Shown: one piece after another, positions 40,076 through 47,933 of the stretch
Position numbering within the stretch: position 1 is the first letter of the stretch
How the letters are laid out: each line of letters opens with the position of its first letter
NCBI RefSeq assembly: GCF_001905885.1
Contig: NZ_LIYH01000008.1
Coordinates: 186,001 to 250,000, forward strand
DNA: 64,000 nt
From: Streptomyces sp. CB03234
GTDB taxonomy: Bacteria > Actinomycetota > Actinomycetes > Streptomycetales > Streptomycetaceae
Direction of reading: 5' to 3'
Position numbers and translations under genes: made by a program
Notes under the pieces: model-generated
Seen by the model: the letters and a program-made list of their open reading frames with translations, nothing else
What the model was told of the DNA's origin: nothing
The model's database searches: none

Positions 40076-41299
40076 TCAGTGACCGCGCTTCGCGGCAGGG
40101 TGCCGTACCAGGTGCAGCGCGGTGGCCGCGACGAGGAGCGTCACGCAGGCGGTGAACGTCAGCCCGGCGCGTTGCAGGCCCAGCCACATCGTCAGCGCGC
40201 CCACACCGACGACCGGCAGCGAGATGCCCGTGTAGGCGACGACGAAGAACGAGGAGATGGTGGCCGCCCGGTGCGCGGGAGGCGCCGCCTCGCCGACGGC
40301 GGTCAGCGCGGCACGGAAGGCGAGGCCCTGGCCGAGCCCGCCGCAGACCGCGCCGGCCACCATCAGCGGCAGGGCCTTGGCCCACAGGGACGCGCCGACG
40401 AGGAGGAGCCCCGCGACCAGCACCAGGCAGCCGAGCGGCAGTGCGGTCCCCGCCGCCACCCGGCTCGTCAGGGACTGCCCGATGGTCGAGGAGAGGAACA
40501 CCGAGAAGACGACGAGTCCGGAGACGGCGAGGTTGCCGATTCCCAGGGTGTGGGAGACGAAGCTCGGCGCCACCGCGGTGAACAGGCCGAGGAGCGAGAA
40601 TCCGGCGAAGGCGGCGAGGGAGGAGGGCGCGAAGACGCCACGGACCTGCGACGGTACGTACAGTCCCAGCGGCCTCGGCCGGGCCTTCAGCCGCGCGCCC
40701 CGGACCGTCTCCGGCAGGAGCAGGACGATGACGCAGGCGATGCCCACCAGCGCGAGGTGGGCCAGGAAGGGCAGGGACAGCGGCAGCGGGGCGTACTCGG
40801 CGAGCAGCCCGGCCAGCAGCGGGCCGCAGCCGAGGCCGCCCATGTTCGCCGCGGTCGCGGCGAGGCCCGCGCGGGACCTGTGCTCCGGCGGCGCGAGCTC
40901 CAGCACGGTGGCCGTGCCCGCCCCGCTCAGCAGCCCGGCCGAGAAGCCCGACAGGACCCGGCCGGCGAAGAGGGCGGGCAGGCCGCCTTCGAGCAGGAAG
41001 CAGACGGCGCTGGCCGCGGCCAGGACCAGCGCGTACAGCAGGACGGGGCGCCGTCCCGCCTCGTCGGAGTAGTTGCCGACCAGCAGGAGGGTGAGGATCA
41101 CGCCCACGGCGTAGCTGGCGAAGACGACCGTCACCATCAGTTCGGAGAAGCCGAGTTCCTGGCGGTACAGCCCGTACAGCGGGGTGGGGAGCGTCGTACC
41201 GGCCATGCCGATGGCGAAGACCGCGGCCGCCGCCAGGTAGGCCCGGCGCCTCTCGTGGTGGGGGCGGCTGCGCCGGGACTCGGGGGATGTGCGGGTCAT
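40076..41299 (-). CDS. MFS transporter
   Basis: This 407-residue, 12-helix major facilitator has TLPTPLYGLYRQELGFSEL in the first helix-loop, motif A as GNYSDEAGRRPVLLYALV, and a central loop with SQVRGVFAPSS. It resembles sugar-efflux and drug-efflux transporters; the substrate is unknown. ATG 41299 matches the family start, and the frame to 41329 adds ten unlikely residues. There is no Shine-Dalgarno site; TAGTGT seven bases before the ATG suggests a leaderless transcript, overlapped by a 25-bp dyad. Confidence 0.85.
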   Translation of the reverse strand: MTRTSPESRRSRPHHERRRAYLAAAAVFAIGMAGTTLPTPLYGLYRQELGFSELMVTVVFASYAVGVILTLLLVGNYSDEAGRRPVLLYALVLAAASAVCFLLEGGLPALFAGRVLSGFSAGLLSGAGTATVLELAPPEHRSRAGLAATAANMGGLGCGPLLAGLLAEYAPLPLSLPFLAHLALVGIACVIVLLLPETVRGARLKARPRPLGLYVPSQVRGVFAPSSLAAFAGFSLLGLFTAVAPSFVSHTLGIGNLAVSGLVVFSVFLSSTIGQSLTSRVAAGTALPLGCLVLVAGLLLVGASLWAKALPLMVAGAVCGGLGQGLAFRAALTAVGEAAPPAHRAATISSFFVVAYTGISLPVVGVGALTMWLGLQRAGLTFTACVTLLVAATALHLVRHPAAKRGH

Positions 41300-41302
41300 G
41301 AC

Positions 41303-41327
41303 GATCACACTAGGAAGAAGAGTGATC
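41303..41327 (-). promoter_or_regulatory. Operator/promoter dyad of the MFS gene
   Basis: GATCACACT (41303-41311) and AGAGTGATC (41319-41327) form 9-bp arms with one mismatch around seven bases. The left arm contains the presumed -10 (TAGTGT on the minus strand, 41312-41307). A repressor here would block the transporter; its gene is not adjacent. Confidence 0.5.
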
Positions 41328-41381
41328 ATTCTCGAAAGTCATCACGCACGAAACGCCCATAATGGGCTCGGAGGATGAGCC

Positions 41382-42185
41382 GTGGGAGAACACACCGTCC
41401 GCGAAGGCTCCTTCCGTCACCGCGGGGCCGAGCTGTTCTACGAGGAGGCCGGCCACGGGCCTCCGGCGCTCTACGCGCACGGCGGGTTCGCCGGCCGGGC
41501 CGCCGAGGACCGGATGGGCCTGTTCGACTGGGCGCCGGTCGTGGACGCGGGGCGGCGCCTGGTCCGTTACGACGCCCGGGGACACGGCCGCTCCACCGGC
41601 GAACCGGTGACCGGCGACTACACCTACCCCTCCCTCGCGGGTGATCTGCTGGCCCTGCTCGACCATCTGCGCGCCGACCGGCCGGTCGACGCCATGGGCG
41701 CGTCCATGGGGTGTGCCACGGTGCTGCACGCCGCCGTCCAGGCACCCGAACGGTTCGCCCGGCTGGTCCTGCTCGTCCCGCCCACGGCCTGGGCGACGCG
41801 CGAGGCGTACGCGCGGCGCAACCGCGAGTCCGCGGACACGATCGAACGGGAAGGCGTGGACGCCTGGCTCGCCGGCCGGGCACGTGCCCCTCGCCCCGCG
41901 GTCGTGGCCGACGTCCCCGACGTACCGCCGACGCCCGACGAGCGGGTCCTGCCGTCGGTCCTGCGGGGCCTGGCGCTGTCCGACCTGCCTCCCCCGGCGG
42001 CACTCACCCGGCTGCGCCTGCCCGCCCTGATCCTGGCCTGGGCGGACGACCCCGGGCATCCCCTGTCGACGGCGGAGACGGCAGCCGGACTGCTCCACGC
42101 CGAGCTGCATGTGTCCAGGACCCGCGCCGACGTCCGCACCTGGGGCGAACGCGTCGCGGAGTACCTGTCCCGGCCCCGGCCGTGA
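41382..42185 (+). CDS. Alpha/beta hydrolase
   Basis: This 267-residue hydrolase of the haloperoxidase/esterase-like group shows PPALYAHGGFAGRAAED (oxyanion region), VRYDARGHGRSTGEP, the nucleophile elbow MGASMGCATVLHAA, and a late ILAWADDPGHPLS with candidate acid and His residues. The start is GTG 41382 with GGAGG seven bases upstream. CATAAT at 41358-41363 may be its -10. Divergent from the MFS gene, it could share regulation with it. Natural substrate unknown. Confidence 0.83.
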   Translation: MGEHTVREGSFRHRGAELFYEEAGHGPPALYAHGGFAGRAAEDRMGLFDWAPVVDAGRRLVRYDARGHGRSTGEPVTGDYTYPSLAGDLLALLDHLRADRPVDAMGASMGCATVLHAAVQAPERFARLVLLVPPTAWATREAYARRNRESADTIEREGVDAWLAGRARAPRPAVVADVPDVPPTPDERVLPSVLRGLALSDLPPPAALTRLRLPALILAWADDPGHPLSTAETAAGLLHAELHVSRTRADVRTWGERVAEYLSRPRP

Positions 42186-42263
42186 CGGAGCGTCGCGACG
42201 GACTCCCGGCCGCCCGTATCGTGGCCCGCGTACAACGCCCCGGGAAGACGAGGAAGAAGCCAC

Positions 42264-42827
42264 ATGACCACCCCCGCCCTCACGGCCGAGCAGGCGCGCG
42301 CCCAGCTGGACGAGCTGACCGTCATCGACGTACGCACCCCCGGGGAGTACGCCTCCGGCCACCTGCCCGGCGCCCACAACATCCCCCTCGACCACCTGGA
42401 CGCCGCCCTGCCCGCCCTCAGGACGGCCACCGGCCGCGGCCGCCTGCTCATGGTGTGCGCCTCCGGCACCCGCTCCGCCCGGGCGTGCGAGGCCCTGGCC
42501 GGGCACGGCATCGCCGCCGCCACCCTCACCGGTGGGACCACCGCCTGGATCGCGTCCGGCCATGACGTCCACCGGCCCGCCGGTGCCCGCACCGCCTGGG
42601 CCATGGAGCGCCAGGTCCGCCTCGCCGCCGGGTCCCTGGTCCTGGCGGGGCTCCTCGCGGGGCGGCGCCGGCCGGCCGCACGCCTGCTGTCCGCCGGCGT
42701 GGCGGGCGGCCTGGTGTTCTCCGCGCTCACCGACACCTGCGGCATGGCCCGCGTCCTGGCCAAGCTGCCGCACAACCGTCCCCGCGCCGCCGACCTGGAA
42801 GCCACTCTCGCCTCCCTGACGGACTGA
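42264..42827 (+). CDS. Rhodanese-like protein with DUF2892 membrane domain
   Basis: The 187-residue protein joins an N-terminal rhodanese domain (residues 1 to about 110; IDVRTPGEYASGHLPGAHNI, active-site loop with Cys in MVCASGTRSARA) to a C-terminal two-helix DUF2892 segment (VRLAAGSLVLAGLLAG, SAGVAGGLVFSALTDTCG). It probably handles persulfide sulfur at the membrane. ATG 42264 has GAGGAAG seven bases upstream. The stop codon is part of an 8-bp tandem repeat. Confidence 0.88.
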   Translation: MTTPALTAEQARAQLDELTVIDVRTPGEYASGHLPGAHNIPLDHLDAALPALRTATGRGRLLMVCASGTRSARACEALAGHGIAAATLTGGTTAWIASGHDVHRPAGARTAWAMERQVRLAAGSLVLAGLLAGRRRPAARLLSAGVAGGLVFSALTDTCGMARVLAKLPHNRPRAADLEATLASLTD

Positions 42828-42856
42828 CGGACCGACGGACCGACGGACCGACGGTT
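42817..42856 (+). repeat. 8-bp tandem repeat across the rhodanese stop codon
   Basis: TGACGGAC, TGACGGAC, CGACGGAC, CGACGGAC and a degenerate CGACGGTT follow one another. The first unit codes for the last residues and the second contains the stop. No hairpin forms. The remainder up to 42977 shows no further signal. Confidence 0.8.
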
Positions 42857-42977
42857 CGCGGACCCGTAGACCCGATGGGCGCAACACCACGTGCCGCCCA
42901 CGTCGCACGACCCTACGGTCGTAGTCCTCAGCCGGCCCCTTGCCGGGGGCCGACGTGACGGACCCAGAGGGCACCTG

Positions 42978-43352
42978 ATGCATGGTCACCACAGCCGTAC
43001 CGACGGCCGGAACAGCCGGAACACCATCGGCAGGCTCACCACGACGGCGCTGTGCGCGTCGGCCGTCCTGATGCTCGCCGCCCCCGCCTCCCGGGCCGCC
43101 GCTCCCGGACCCGGCGAACGCGCGGACTGGGACGCCATCGCCCGGTGCGAGTCCAGCGGCAACTGGCAGGCCAACACGGGCAACGGGCATTACGGCGGGC
43201 TTCAGTTCAAGCAGTCCAGCTGGGTGGCCGCGGGCGGCCTGAAGTACGCGCCGCGCGCGGATCTGGCCACCAAGGCCGAGCAGATCGCCACGGCCAAGCG
43301 GCTCGCCGCGATGCAGGGCATGGACGCCTGGACGTGCGCCCGGCGGCGCTGA
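42978..43352 (+). CDS. Secreted transglycosylase-like (resuscitation-promoting-factor type) protein
   Basis: This 124-residue exported protein has a signal peptide ending around LMLAAPASRAAA and then the Rpf/transglycosylase-like domain ADWDAIARCESSGNW, with the catalytic Glu, and YGGLQFKQSSWVAAGG. Such enzymes cleave peptidoglycan and promote spore germination or outgrowth. The frame is open from 42891, but ATG 42978 has AGGG at about 7 nt and gives a normal signal peptide. There is no LysM domain. The stop lies in an 18-bp direct repeat. Confidence 0.88.
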   Translation: MHGHHSRTDGRNSRNTIGRLTTTALCASAVLMLAAPASRAAAPGPGERADWDAIARCESSGNWQANTGNGHYGGLQFKQSSWVAAGGLKYAPRADLATKAEQIATAKRLAAMQGMDAWTCARRR

Positions 43353-43386
43353 GGACCGGCGGGGCGCTGAGGACCGGCGGGGCGCT
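43346..43386 (+). repeat. 18-bp direct repeat between convergent genes
   Basis: GCGCTGAGGACCGGCGGG occurs twice without spacing (43346-43363, 43364-43381) followed by a partial third copy, GCGCT. The first copy holds the stop of the Rpf-like gene and the array ends on the last base of the Pnkp-like gene, so the whole intergenic region is repeat. Confidence 0.88.
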
Positions 43387-44300
43387 CAGAAGTCGCCGTA
43401 GTTGACCTGCCACGTGGGCAGGCCCATGCGGCGCCACACGGCGACCACGCGATCCCGGTCGTCCAGGGAGACCCGTACCGCGAAGCGGTGGCGGACGTGC
43501 CGGTCGAACAGCTCGGCCTTCACGACGTCGTCGCGGCGGCCGTCACCGGCGGCCCGCATCCACAGCTCGTCGTACGGCACCTCATGCCGTCGCAGCCACT
43601 CCTCCGTCTTCTCCCGGTGCTCCTCGCCTCGTCCCGAGAGCAGCACGATGACGTCGTCGTCCGCGCGCCGGAAGGAGTGCAGGGCCTGGCGCACCGAGAC
43701 GTTGAGCAGGTCCTCGTCGCAGCGGGTGAAGTCGTACGGGCCGCGGTCCCCGCGCAGCGCGAGGGTGCCGTCGATGTCGCACATGACCGCCGACGGGAGC
43801 GACGGGTCGGCGACGTAGGGCTCCACGGGCGGCTGGTCGTTCAGCCACGCGTCGGTGAGCCGCCAACCGCCCCTCGTGGCCTTGGCGTGCTTGTCGGCCA
43901 GCAGGCGGATGATCTCCTCCCCCACGGACCGCTCCCGCTCGCCGTCGCGCCGTATGCACTCCTCCACCGGTACGTCGGTGAAGTCGTGCACGACGAACGT
44001 CGCCTGCCCGCCGACGGCGGCCTTGAGCCGCTTGGGGATGTGGGGCGTCAGATGGGTGTTGTCGACGACCACGTCGAACCCGCCGTCGACGGCCGCCCGG
44101 ACCGCCGCGTCCTGGATGGCGAGCACCGTCTGCTCGTGCGCGTGGGAATTCCGCTCCTGGGTGGGGATGTCCAGCATGGTGCGCAGGTCGTCGAGGTTGA
44201 CCCGGCGCATCCGGCCCTCGGACCGGGCCTGGAGCGCCCGCGCCGCGGTCGTCTTCCCCGATGCCGGAAGGCCCGTCATCACATGTACTACGGGCAGCAC
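43386..44300 (-). CDS. Polynucleotide 5'-kinase / 3'-phosphatase (T4 Pnkp-like)
   Basis: This 304-residue bifunctional end-healing enzyme has an N-terminal P-loop kinase (TGLPASGKTTAARAL, with DFTDVPVEECIRRD and a lid Arg region) and a C-terminal HAD-type phosphatase (MCDIDGTLALRGDRGPYDF, LLSGRGEEHREKTEEWL, KAELFDRHV). This is the domain order of T4 polynucleotide kinase. It converts 2',3'-cyclic-phosphate and 5'-OH RNA ends into ligatable ends. GTG 44300 is three bases after the ligase stop, with its ribosome-binding site (GAGGAG) inside the end of the ligase gene. Together they form a repair cassette. Confidence 0.88.
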   Translation of the reverse strand: MLPVVHVMTGLPASGKTTAARALQARSEGRMRRVNLDDLRTMLDIPTQERNSHAHEQTVLAIQDAAVRAAVDGGFDVVVDNTHLTPHIPKRLKAAVGGQATFVVHDFTDVPVEECIRRDGERERSVGEEIIRLLADKHAKATRGGWRLTDAWLNDQPPVEPYVADPSLPSAVMCDIDGTLALRGDRGPYDFTRCDEDLLNVSVRQALHSFRRADDDVIVLLSGRGEEHREKTEEWLRRHEVPYDELWMRAAGDGRRDDVVKAELFDRHVRHRFAVRVSLDDRDRVVAVWRRMGLPTWQVNYGDF

Positions 44301-44303
44301 TGG

Positions 44304-45512
44304 TCAGTTCTCCTCGTCGTTCTTGAAGGGATCGGACGCCTCCGGCCGCACCGAACGGTACGTCACCAGCTCGGTCGGGCGGCCGTCCAGGCGCAGGAAC
44401 ATCGCGGGGCGGACCGCGGCGTCCGGCAGGGCCTTCACGGCGCGCGCGAAGGCGGCGCGGTCGCCGGCCAGCGGGGCGAGGGAGCGGTAGGCGTCGTCGA
44501 TGGCGCGCTCGCGGTCCGCCACGTCCTTCTCGATCCGTGCGATCACCTCGCGCACCCAGGCGTCGAACTCGTCCGGCACCTGTTCCAGCAGCGCGTCCAG
44601 CGGCCGCCCGCCCGACGCCGTGATGTCCGCCGCCGAGCAGCCCAGCGCCTGGGCGATCTGCCTGGCGGGCAGGTGCGCGAACCGCTGGATGCCGTGGCCG
44701 CGCCAGATGTCCCGCTCGGTGACACCCGTCAGGACCTTGTGGAGGCGTACGTACTCCGACAGCTTGGCCTTCGCCCGCACCCCGGAGGCGAAGCGCAGCA
44801 CGAAGCCCTCCGCGTCCGTGCCGGTGGCGGCCCGGCCGTCGGGCAGCGTGTTCGACTCGGTCAGGGCCAGCAGCTCGGCCAGCGGCATGGCCGGGCGGAC
44901 CGTGACGACGGAGCCGACCGGCTCCCAGGCGGGGGCGGCGTCGGCCAGGGGTATCTCCGTGCCGTCCTTGGCGAAGGCGGCGAGCAGCACCAGGTCCCGG
45001 CGGTCGCCGTAGTCGACGACGATACGGTTCTGCGGGTAGAGGATCTCCGCGAGGTACGTCACGCCCGGGGTGAGGCCCGAGGTGTCCTTCCCGTCGAGCC
45101 GGCGCTGCGCCCAGGTGGCCTGCGTGCTGATGAACGACCCCTTGGACGCGACGCGCCACCGGCCGGCGTAGTGGAAGACCACGGCGAGGCTGCCGTCGAC
45201 CTTGTCGTACACCTCGAACGGTTCGTCGGGCAGAGCGGGGGCGTAGGGCTGACCGGCCTCGTGCTCCCCGACGTTGAAGAACTTCGGCAGCGGCAGCGCG
45301 ACGACCTCGCCGGTGACGTCGTCGGCGACGAGCCCGCGGCAGCGCATGGTGACGCGGTTCCAGATCCGCTCGTACTGGCAGGTCCGTGTGTACGTGTAGA
45401 TGGACAGCGGCAGTTCTGGGTGCGCCTTGCGAGTGACGTGACCGGCGTCGAGCGCCGTCGCCAGTTCCTGCGGCGGCAGCAGCTCGTGAAGAGTCAGGTA
45501 TGCCTGGCTCAT
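44304..45512 (-). CDS. RNA ligase, T4 Rnl1-like
   Basis: This 402-residue ATP-dependent RNA ligase has the nucleotidyltransferase motif I FEVYDKVDGSLAVVFH, whose Lys takes AMP; motif IV-like DAEGFVLRFASG and motif V RAKAKLSEYVRLHK follow. The C-terminal helical region is like the tRNA-specificity domain of Rnl1. Its partner gene downstream supplies end healing, so the pair can repair RNA nicked by anticodon nucleases or other ribotoxins. ATG 45512 has GGGAGG six bases upstream; the frame to 45641 gives a non-conserved extension. The two genes appear to be co-transcribed. Confidence 0.87.
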   Translation of the reverse strand: MSQAYLTLHELLPPQELATALDAGHVTRKAHPELPLSIYTYTRTCQYERIWNRVTMRCRGLVADDVTGEVVALPLPKFFNVGEHEAGQPYAPALPDEPFEVYDKVDGSLAVVFHYAGRWRVASKGSFISTQATWAQRRLDGKDTSGLTPGVTYLAEILYPQNRIVVDYGDRRDLVLLAAFAKDGTEIPLADAAPAWEPVGSVVTVRPAMPLAELLALTESNTLPDGRAATGTDAEGFVLRFASGVRAKAKLSEYVRLHKVLTGVTERDIWRGHGIQRFAHLPARQIAQALGCSAADITASGGRPLDALLEQVPDEFDAWVREVIARIEKDVADRERAIDDAYRSLAPLAGDRAAFARAVKALPDAAVRPAMFLRLDGRPTELVTYRSVRPEASDPFKNDEEN

Positions 45513-45770
45513 TGGGGTCCTCCCGTTCGAGATGGGGCATTGTCGCCTCCGGGAGGCCGTGGACGACAGCGAATAAGTCCCGTGGTCCACCCGTGGTCCG
45601 CTGCGGCCGGATGCCGGAATCCTCATCATCCGTACCGGCAAGGGCAGTTGCCCGGTTCCTCGCAGGGGGGGGCGGTGACGACCGGATGGCGCCCTGGCCG
45701 TCCTGCGGCGGGCGCGGGCCGGTCCTCGCGCGCGTGCCGGTGGCCGGGGACGCGAGGAAGGCGGCCGGGA
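45513..45770 (-). promoter_or_regulatory. Upstream region of the RNA-repair operon
   Basis: This 258-bp gap has no ORF of note. It contains a direct repeat CGTGGTCC (twice, three bases apart, near 45584-45602), an eight-G run near 45665-45672 and, on the minus strand, TTATTC as a weak -10 candidate near 45573. No confident promoter or operator can be named. Confidence 0.3.
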
Positions 45771-46535
45771 CTACGACCGGCGGCGGGGCTTGCCGCGCTT
45801 GGCGCCCTTGGCGGTGCCGGAGCCGCCGCGGGGACCGCCCTTGCCGGTCGGCTTGCCCGCCGCGGGCTTGCGCCGGTCGGCGCCGCTCTTGTCGGGGCGC
45901 TTGCCCTTCGGCTGGGCGGGGGTCTGCGGGCCCCGGGTGCTGTTGACGGTCCGCCCGCGGACGATCCCGATGAAGTGCTCCACCAGGTCGGTGGTCCGGT
46001 CCTCCGGCCACGACAGCGCGACGCGCGACTGGGGGGCGTCCGACACGGGCCGGTAGGTGAGGTCCTTGCGGTGGTGCAGGCGGGCGAGGGACTGCGGGAC
46101 GACGAGGAGGCCGATCCCCGCCGCCACCAGCTCGATGGCGTCCGCCGTCGTGGCGGGGCGCTCGATCGCGGCCAGGCCGGGCGGACGTTCCCAGCCGAGG
46201 GTGTCGTCGAGGGGGTGCAGCACGATGTCGTCGGCGAGGTCCTCGGCGGTCACCTCCTCGACCGCCGCCACGACGTGGTCCTTGGGGATCACGACCACGG
46301 TCGTCTCGGCGTAGAGCGGGATCGCGCTGAGGTCCGTCCGGTCGATCGGCAACCGCACGAGGCCCGCGTCCGCGCCGCCGTTCCGCAGCATGTCGGGTGC
46401 TTCGGCGGCGGACACCTGGACGAGGGTCAGCGGGACGTCGGGCAGCCGCTCGTTCCAGATCCGCACCCACTTGGCCGGCGTCACACCCGGGACGTAGGCG
46501 AGCCGGAAGGAAGGGGATGCGTCGGAGCCTGTCAC
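45771..46535 (-). CDS. LysR-type effector-binding-domain protein without HTH, basic tail
   Basis: The 254-residue protein matches the periplasmic-binding-like effector domain of LysR regulators (FRLAYVPGVTPAKWVRIWNE, ADAGLVRLPIDRTDLSAIPL, VVVIPKDHVVAAVEEV, VAAGIGLLVVPQSLARL) but starts directly with it; no N-terminal helix-turn-helix exists in any frame upstream. The last ~50 residues are Lys/Arg/Gly/Pro-rich and resemble nucleic-acid-binding tails. It may bind DNA or RNA through the tail or act as a sensor for a partner. GTG 46535 follows TAATCT by six bases and lacks a Shine-Dalgarno site, so it is probably leaderless. It is divergent from the DUF5997 gene, a pairing I recall in other streptomycetes. 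Confidence 0.82.
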   Translation of the reverse strand: MTGSDASPSFRLAYVPGVTPAKWVRIWNERLPDVPLTLVQVSAAEAPDMLRNGGADAGLVRLPIDRTDLSAIPLYAETTVVVIPKDHVVAAVEEVTAEDLADDIVLHPLDDTLGWERPPGLAAIERPATTADAIELVAAGIGLLVVPQSLARLHHRKDLTYRPVSDAPQSRVALSWPEDRTTDLVEHFIGIVRGRTVNSTRGPQTPAQPKGKRPDKSGADRRKPAAGKPTGKGGPRGGSGTAKGAKRGKPRRRS

Positions 46536-46541
46536 CCCGAC

Positions 46542-46547
46542 AGATTA
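46542..46547 (-). promoter_or_regulatory. -10 box, leaderless LysR-like gene
   Basis: TAATCT on the minus strand ends six bases before GTG 46535, and no ribosome-binding site is present. Confidence 0.5.
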
Positions 46548-46593
46548 CCCGCCGTGGTCGGCGGTCGTGGTCATCGGTCGCTCGCATGCTCGA

Positions 46594-46599
46594 TACCCT
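46594..46599 (+). promoter_or_regulatory. -10 box, leaderless DUF5997 gene
   Basis: TACCCT ends six bases before ATG 46606, again without a ribosome-binding site. With the box at 46542 it makes a compact divergent leaderless promoter pair only about 50 bp across. Confidence 0.5.
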
Positions 46600-46605
46600 T
46601 GACAC

Positions 46606-47001
46606 ATGACGTCGCACCAGAGCACCCAGACGATGAAGCCCGCGACCGCGGCGAAGAAGCTGGGTGTGTACCTCGAGGCCACCCCCGCGGAGTTCCAGGA
46701 GGGTGTCGTCTCGCGCACCGAGCTGGCCGCGCTGCAGACCGATCCGCCCGAGTGGCTGCGTGAGCTGCGCCGCAACGGCCCGCACCCCCGGCCCGTGGTC
46801 GCGGCGAAGCTCGGCATCTCCATCTCCGGTCTCGCACGGGGCGGCATCACGGACCCCCTGACCACGGAGCAGATCGACGCGCTCAAGGCGGAGAGCCCCG
46901 AGTGGCTGGTGCGGGAACGCGCGGTCCAGGCCGAGGTCCGCAAGGAAGCGGTGCGGATCAAGGAGAAGAAGGCCGAGCGGGGCGATCAGCCACGCGCCTG
47001 A
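46606..47001 (+). CDS. DUF5997 family protein
   Basis: This 131-residue soluble protein begins with an MKPATAAKKLGVYLEATPAE-like segment and holds FQEGVVSRTELAALQTDPPEWL and VVAAKLGISISGLARGGITDPLT, which look like a helix-turn-helix-type helical domain. The C-terminus is charged (KEAVRIKEKKAERGD). Function is unknown. The conserved divergent arrangement with the LysR-like protein suggests a shared role. ATG 46606 is the first start and fits a leaderless transcript. Confidence 0.83.
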   Translation: MTSHQSTQTMKPATAAKKLGVYLEATPAEFQEGVVSRTELAALQTDPPEWLRELRRNGPHPRPVVAAKLGISISGLARGGITDPLTTEQIDALKAESPEWLVRERAVQAEVRKEAVRIKEKKAERGDQPRA

Positions 47002-47055
47002 CGCTCCTCCTGGGGGGCCGGACCGGCCCGGGAGGCGGCGCCGGGGCAGCGGGCC

Positions 47056-47061
47056 TACGTT
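47056..47061 (+). promoter_or_regulatory. -10 box, leaderless CBS gene
   Basis: TACGTT ends six bases before GTG 47068; there is no Shine-Dalgarno site. Confidence 0.5.
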
Positions 47062-47067
47062 GGACAT

Positions 47068-47547
47068 GTGCGTGCCCATGACTTGGCCGAGCCCTATCCG
47101 TACGTCACGACGGACGACGACGCGATCGACGCCGCCCGGCTGCTGGCCGAGAACTCGCTGCCGGCGCTGCTCGTCCTGGACGCGGACGGGCTGCCGCACG
47201 CCATCGTGCCCGGGTCGCAGCTGCTGCGGCGGCTGGTCCCGGCGTACGCGATCGACGACCCGCTGCTGGCGTCCTCCGTCGACGACCGGATGGACGCGGA
47301 GATCGCCGAGAAGCTGCAAGGGCTCACGGTCGCCGAGTGGGTGCCGCGGCGGCTCTTCCCGCCTCCGTACGTGGGACCGGACGCCACACCGATGGAGGTC
47401 GCGGCGCTCATGGCACGTACGCACAGCCCCCTGGTCGCGGTGGTCGAGCGCGAGGGTGACGGCCGGGTGCGCCTCCTGGGCACGGTGACCGCCGCCCGCC
47501 TCATCAGGTACGTCCTCGTCCGGTTCGGCCGGAGCGGGAATCGCTGA
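47068..47547 (+). CDS. CBS-domain protein
   Basis: This 159-residue protein has a pair of CBS motifs (Bateman module): the first at about 8-70 (YVTTDDDAIDAARLLAENSL, ALLVLDADGLPHAIVPGSQL), the second at about 100-155 (VGPDATPMEVAALMARTHSP, RLLGTVTAARLIRYVL). Such modules sense adenine nucleotides. There is no attached catalytic domain. In other actinobacteria similar proteins sit beside ion transporters of the ArsB/NhaD type; none is present here. GTG 47068 fits a leaderless mRNA. Confidence 0.83.
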   Translation: MRAHDLAEPYPYVTTDDDAIDAARLLAENSLPALLVLDADGLPHAIVPGSQLLRRLVPAYAIDDPLLASSVDDRMDAEIAEKLQGLTVAEWVPRRLFPPPYVGPDATPMEVAALMARTHSPLVAVVEREGDGRVRLLGTVTAARLIRYVLVRFGRSGNR

Positions 47548-47609
47548 GGCCGCCCCGGGTACCCGGGGCTCCCGGTGACCCCGGCGATACCGAGGGAGGA
47601 GACGCACTC

Positions 47610-47927
47610 ATGGCTCACACCGACGTCCCGGAAGTCCTGGGCGCGATCAAGGACGCCGACTTTCCGGCGGACAAGGACACGCTCGTGTCGGCGGCGCAGC
47701 GCGCCGGCGCCTCCGAGGAAGTGATCAAGGCTCTGCGGGGCATCCCGGCGGAGCAGTACACCAACCGCGAGGACGTGGCCCGCTCGGTGCGGGTGGACCC
47801 CGACGCGGATCTCGGGCACAGCCGCGGCCAACGGGCGGCGCAGGCACGGCAGGGCGGGAAGCCCGGCCTGTCGCAGCACCTGCGGGACGCGCCGAAGCCG
47901 CCGGTGCAGGAGGAACTGGACCAGTGA
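47610..47927 (+). CDS. DUF2795 domain-containing protein
   Basis: This small 105-residue soluble protein has the DUF2795 core DVPEVLGAIKDADFPADKDT, AGASEEVIKALRGIPAEQY and a polar C-terminal tail. The fold is a small helical domain of unknown function, common as stress-associated proteins in actinobacteria. ATG 47610 has GAGGGAGGAG about 8 nt upstream. It ends 6 bp before the convergent phosphatase gene. Confidence 0.85.
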   Translation: MAHTDVPEVLGAIKDADFPADKDTLVSAAQRAGASEEVIKALRGIPAEQYTNREDVARSVRVDPDADLGHSRGQRAAQARQGGKPGLSQHLRDAPKPPVQEELDQ

Positions 47928-47933
47928 GCCGGC

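Noticed and set aside
45620..45660. Sigma-54-like GG/GC spacing upstream of the RNA-repair operon
   Set aside because: E. coli rtc genes use sigma-54, but streptomycetes lack it, and the match is poor.
43488..46763. Plus-strand ORF of 1,091 codons opposite the repair genes
   Set aside because: Antisense of the Pnkp and ligase genes, with low-complexity product.
43582..47607. Minus-strand ORF of 1,341 codons across the RNA-repair, LysR-like, DUF5997 and CBS genes
   Set aside because: It lies in a shadow frame of genes with clear domains on both strands; composition is Arg/Pro/Ala-rich with no family motif. High GC keeps such frames open.
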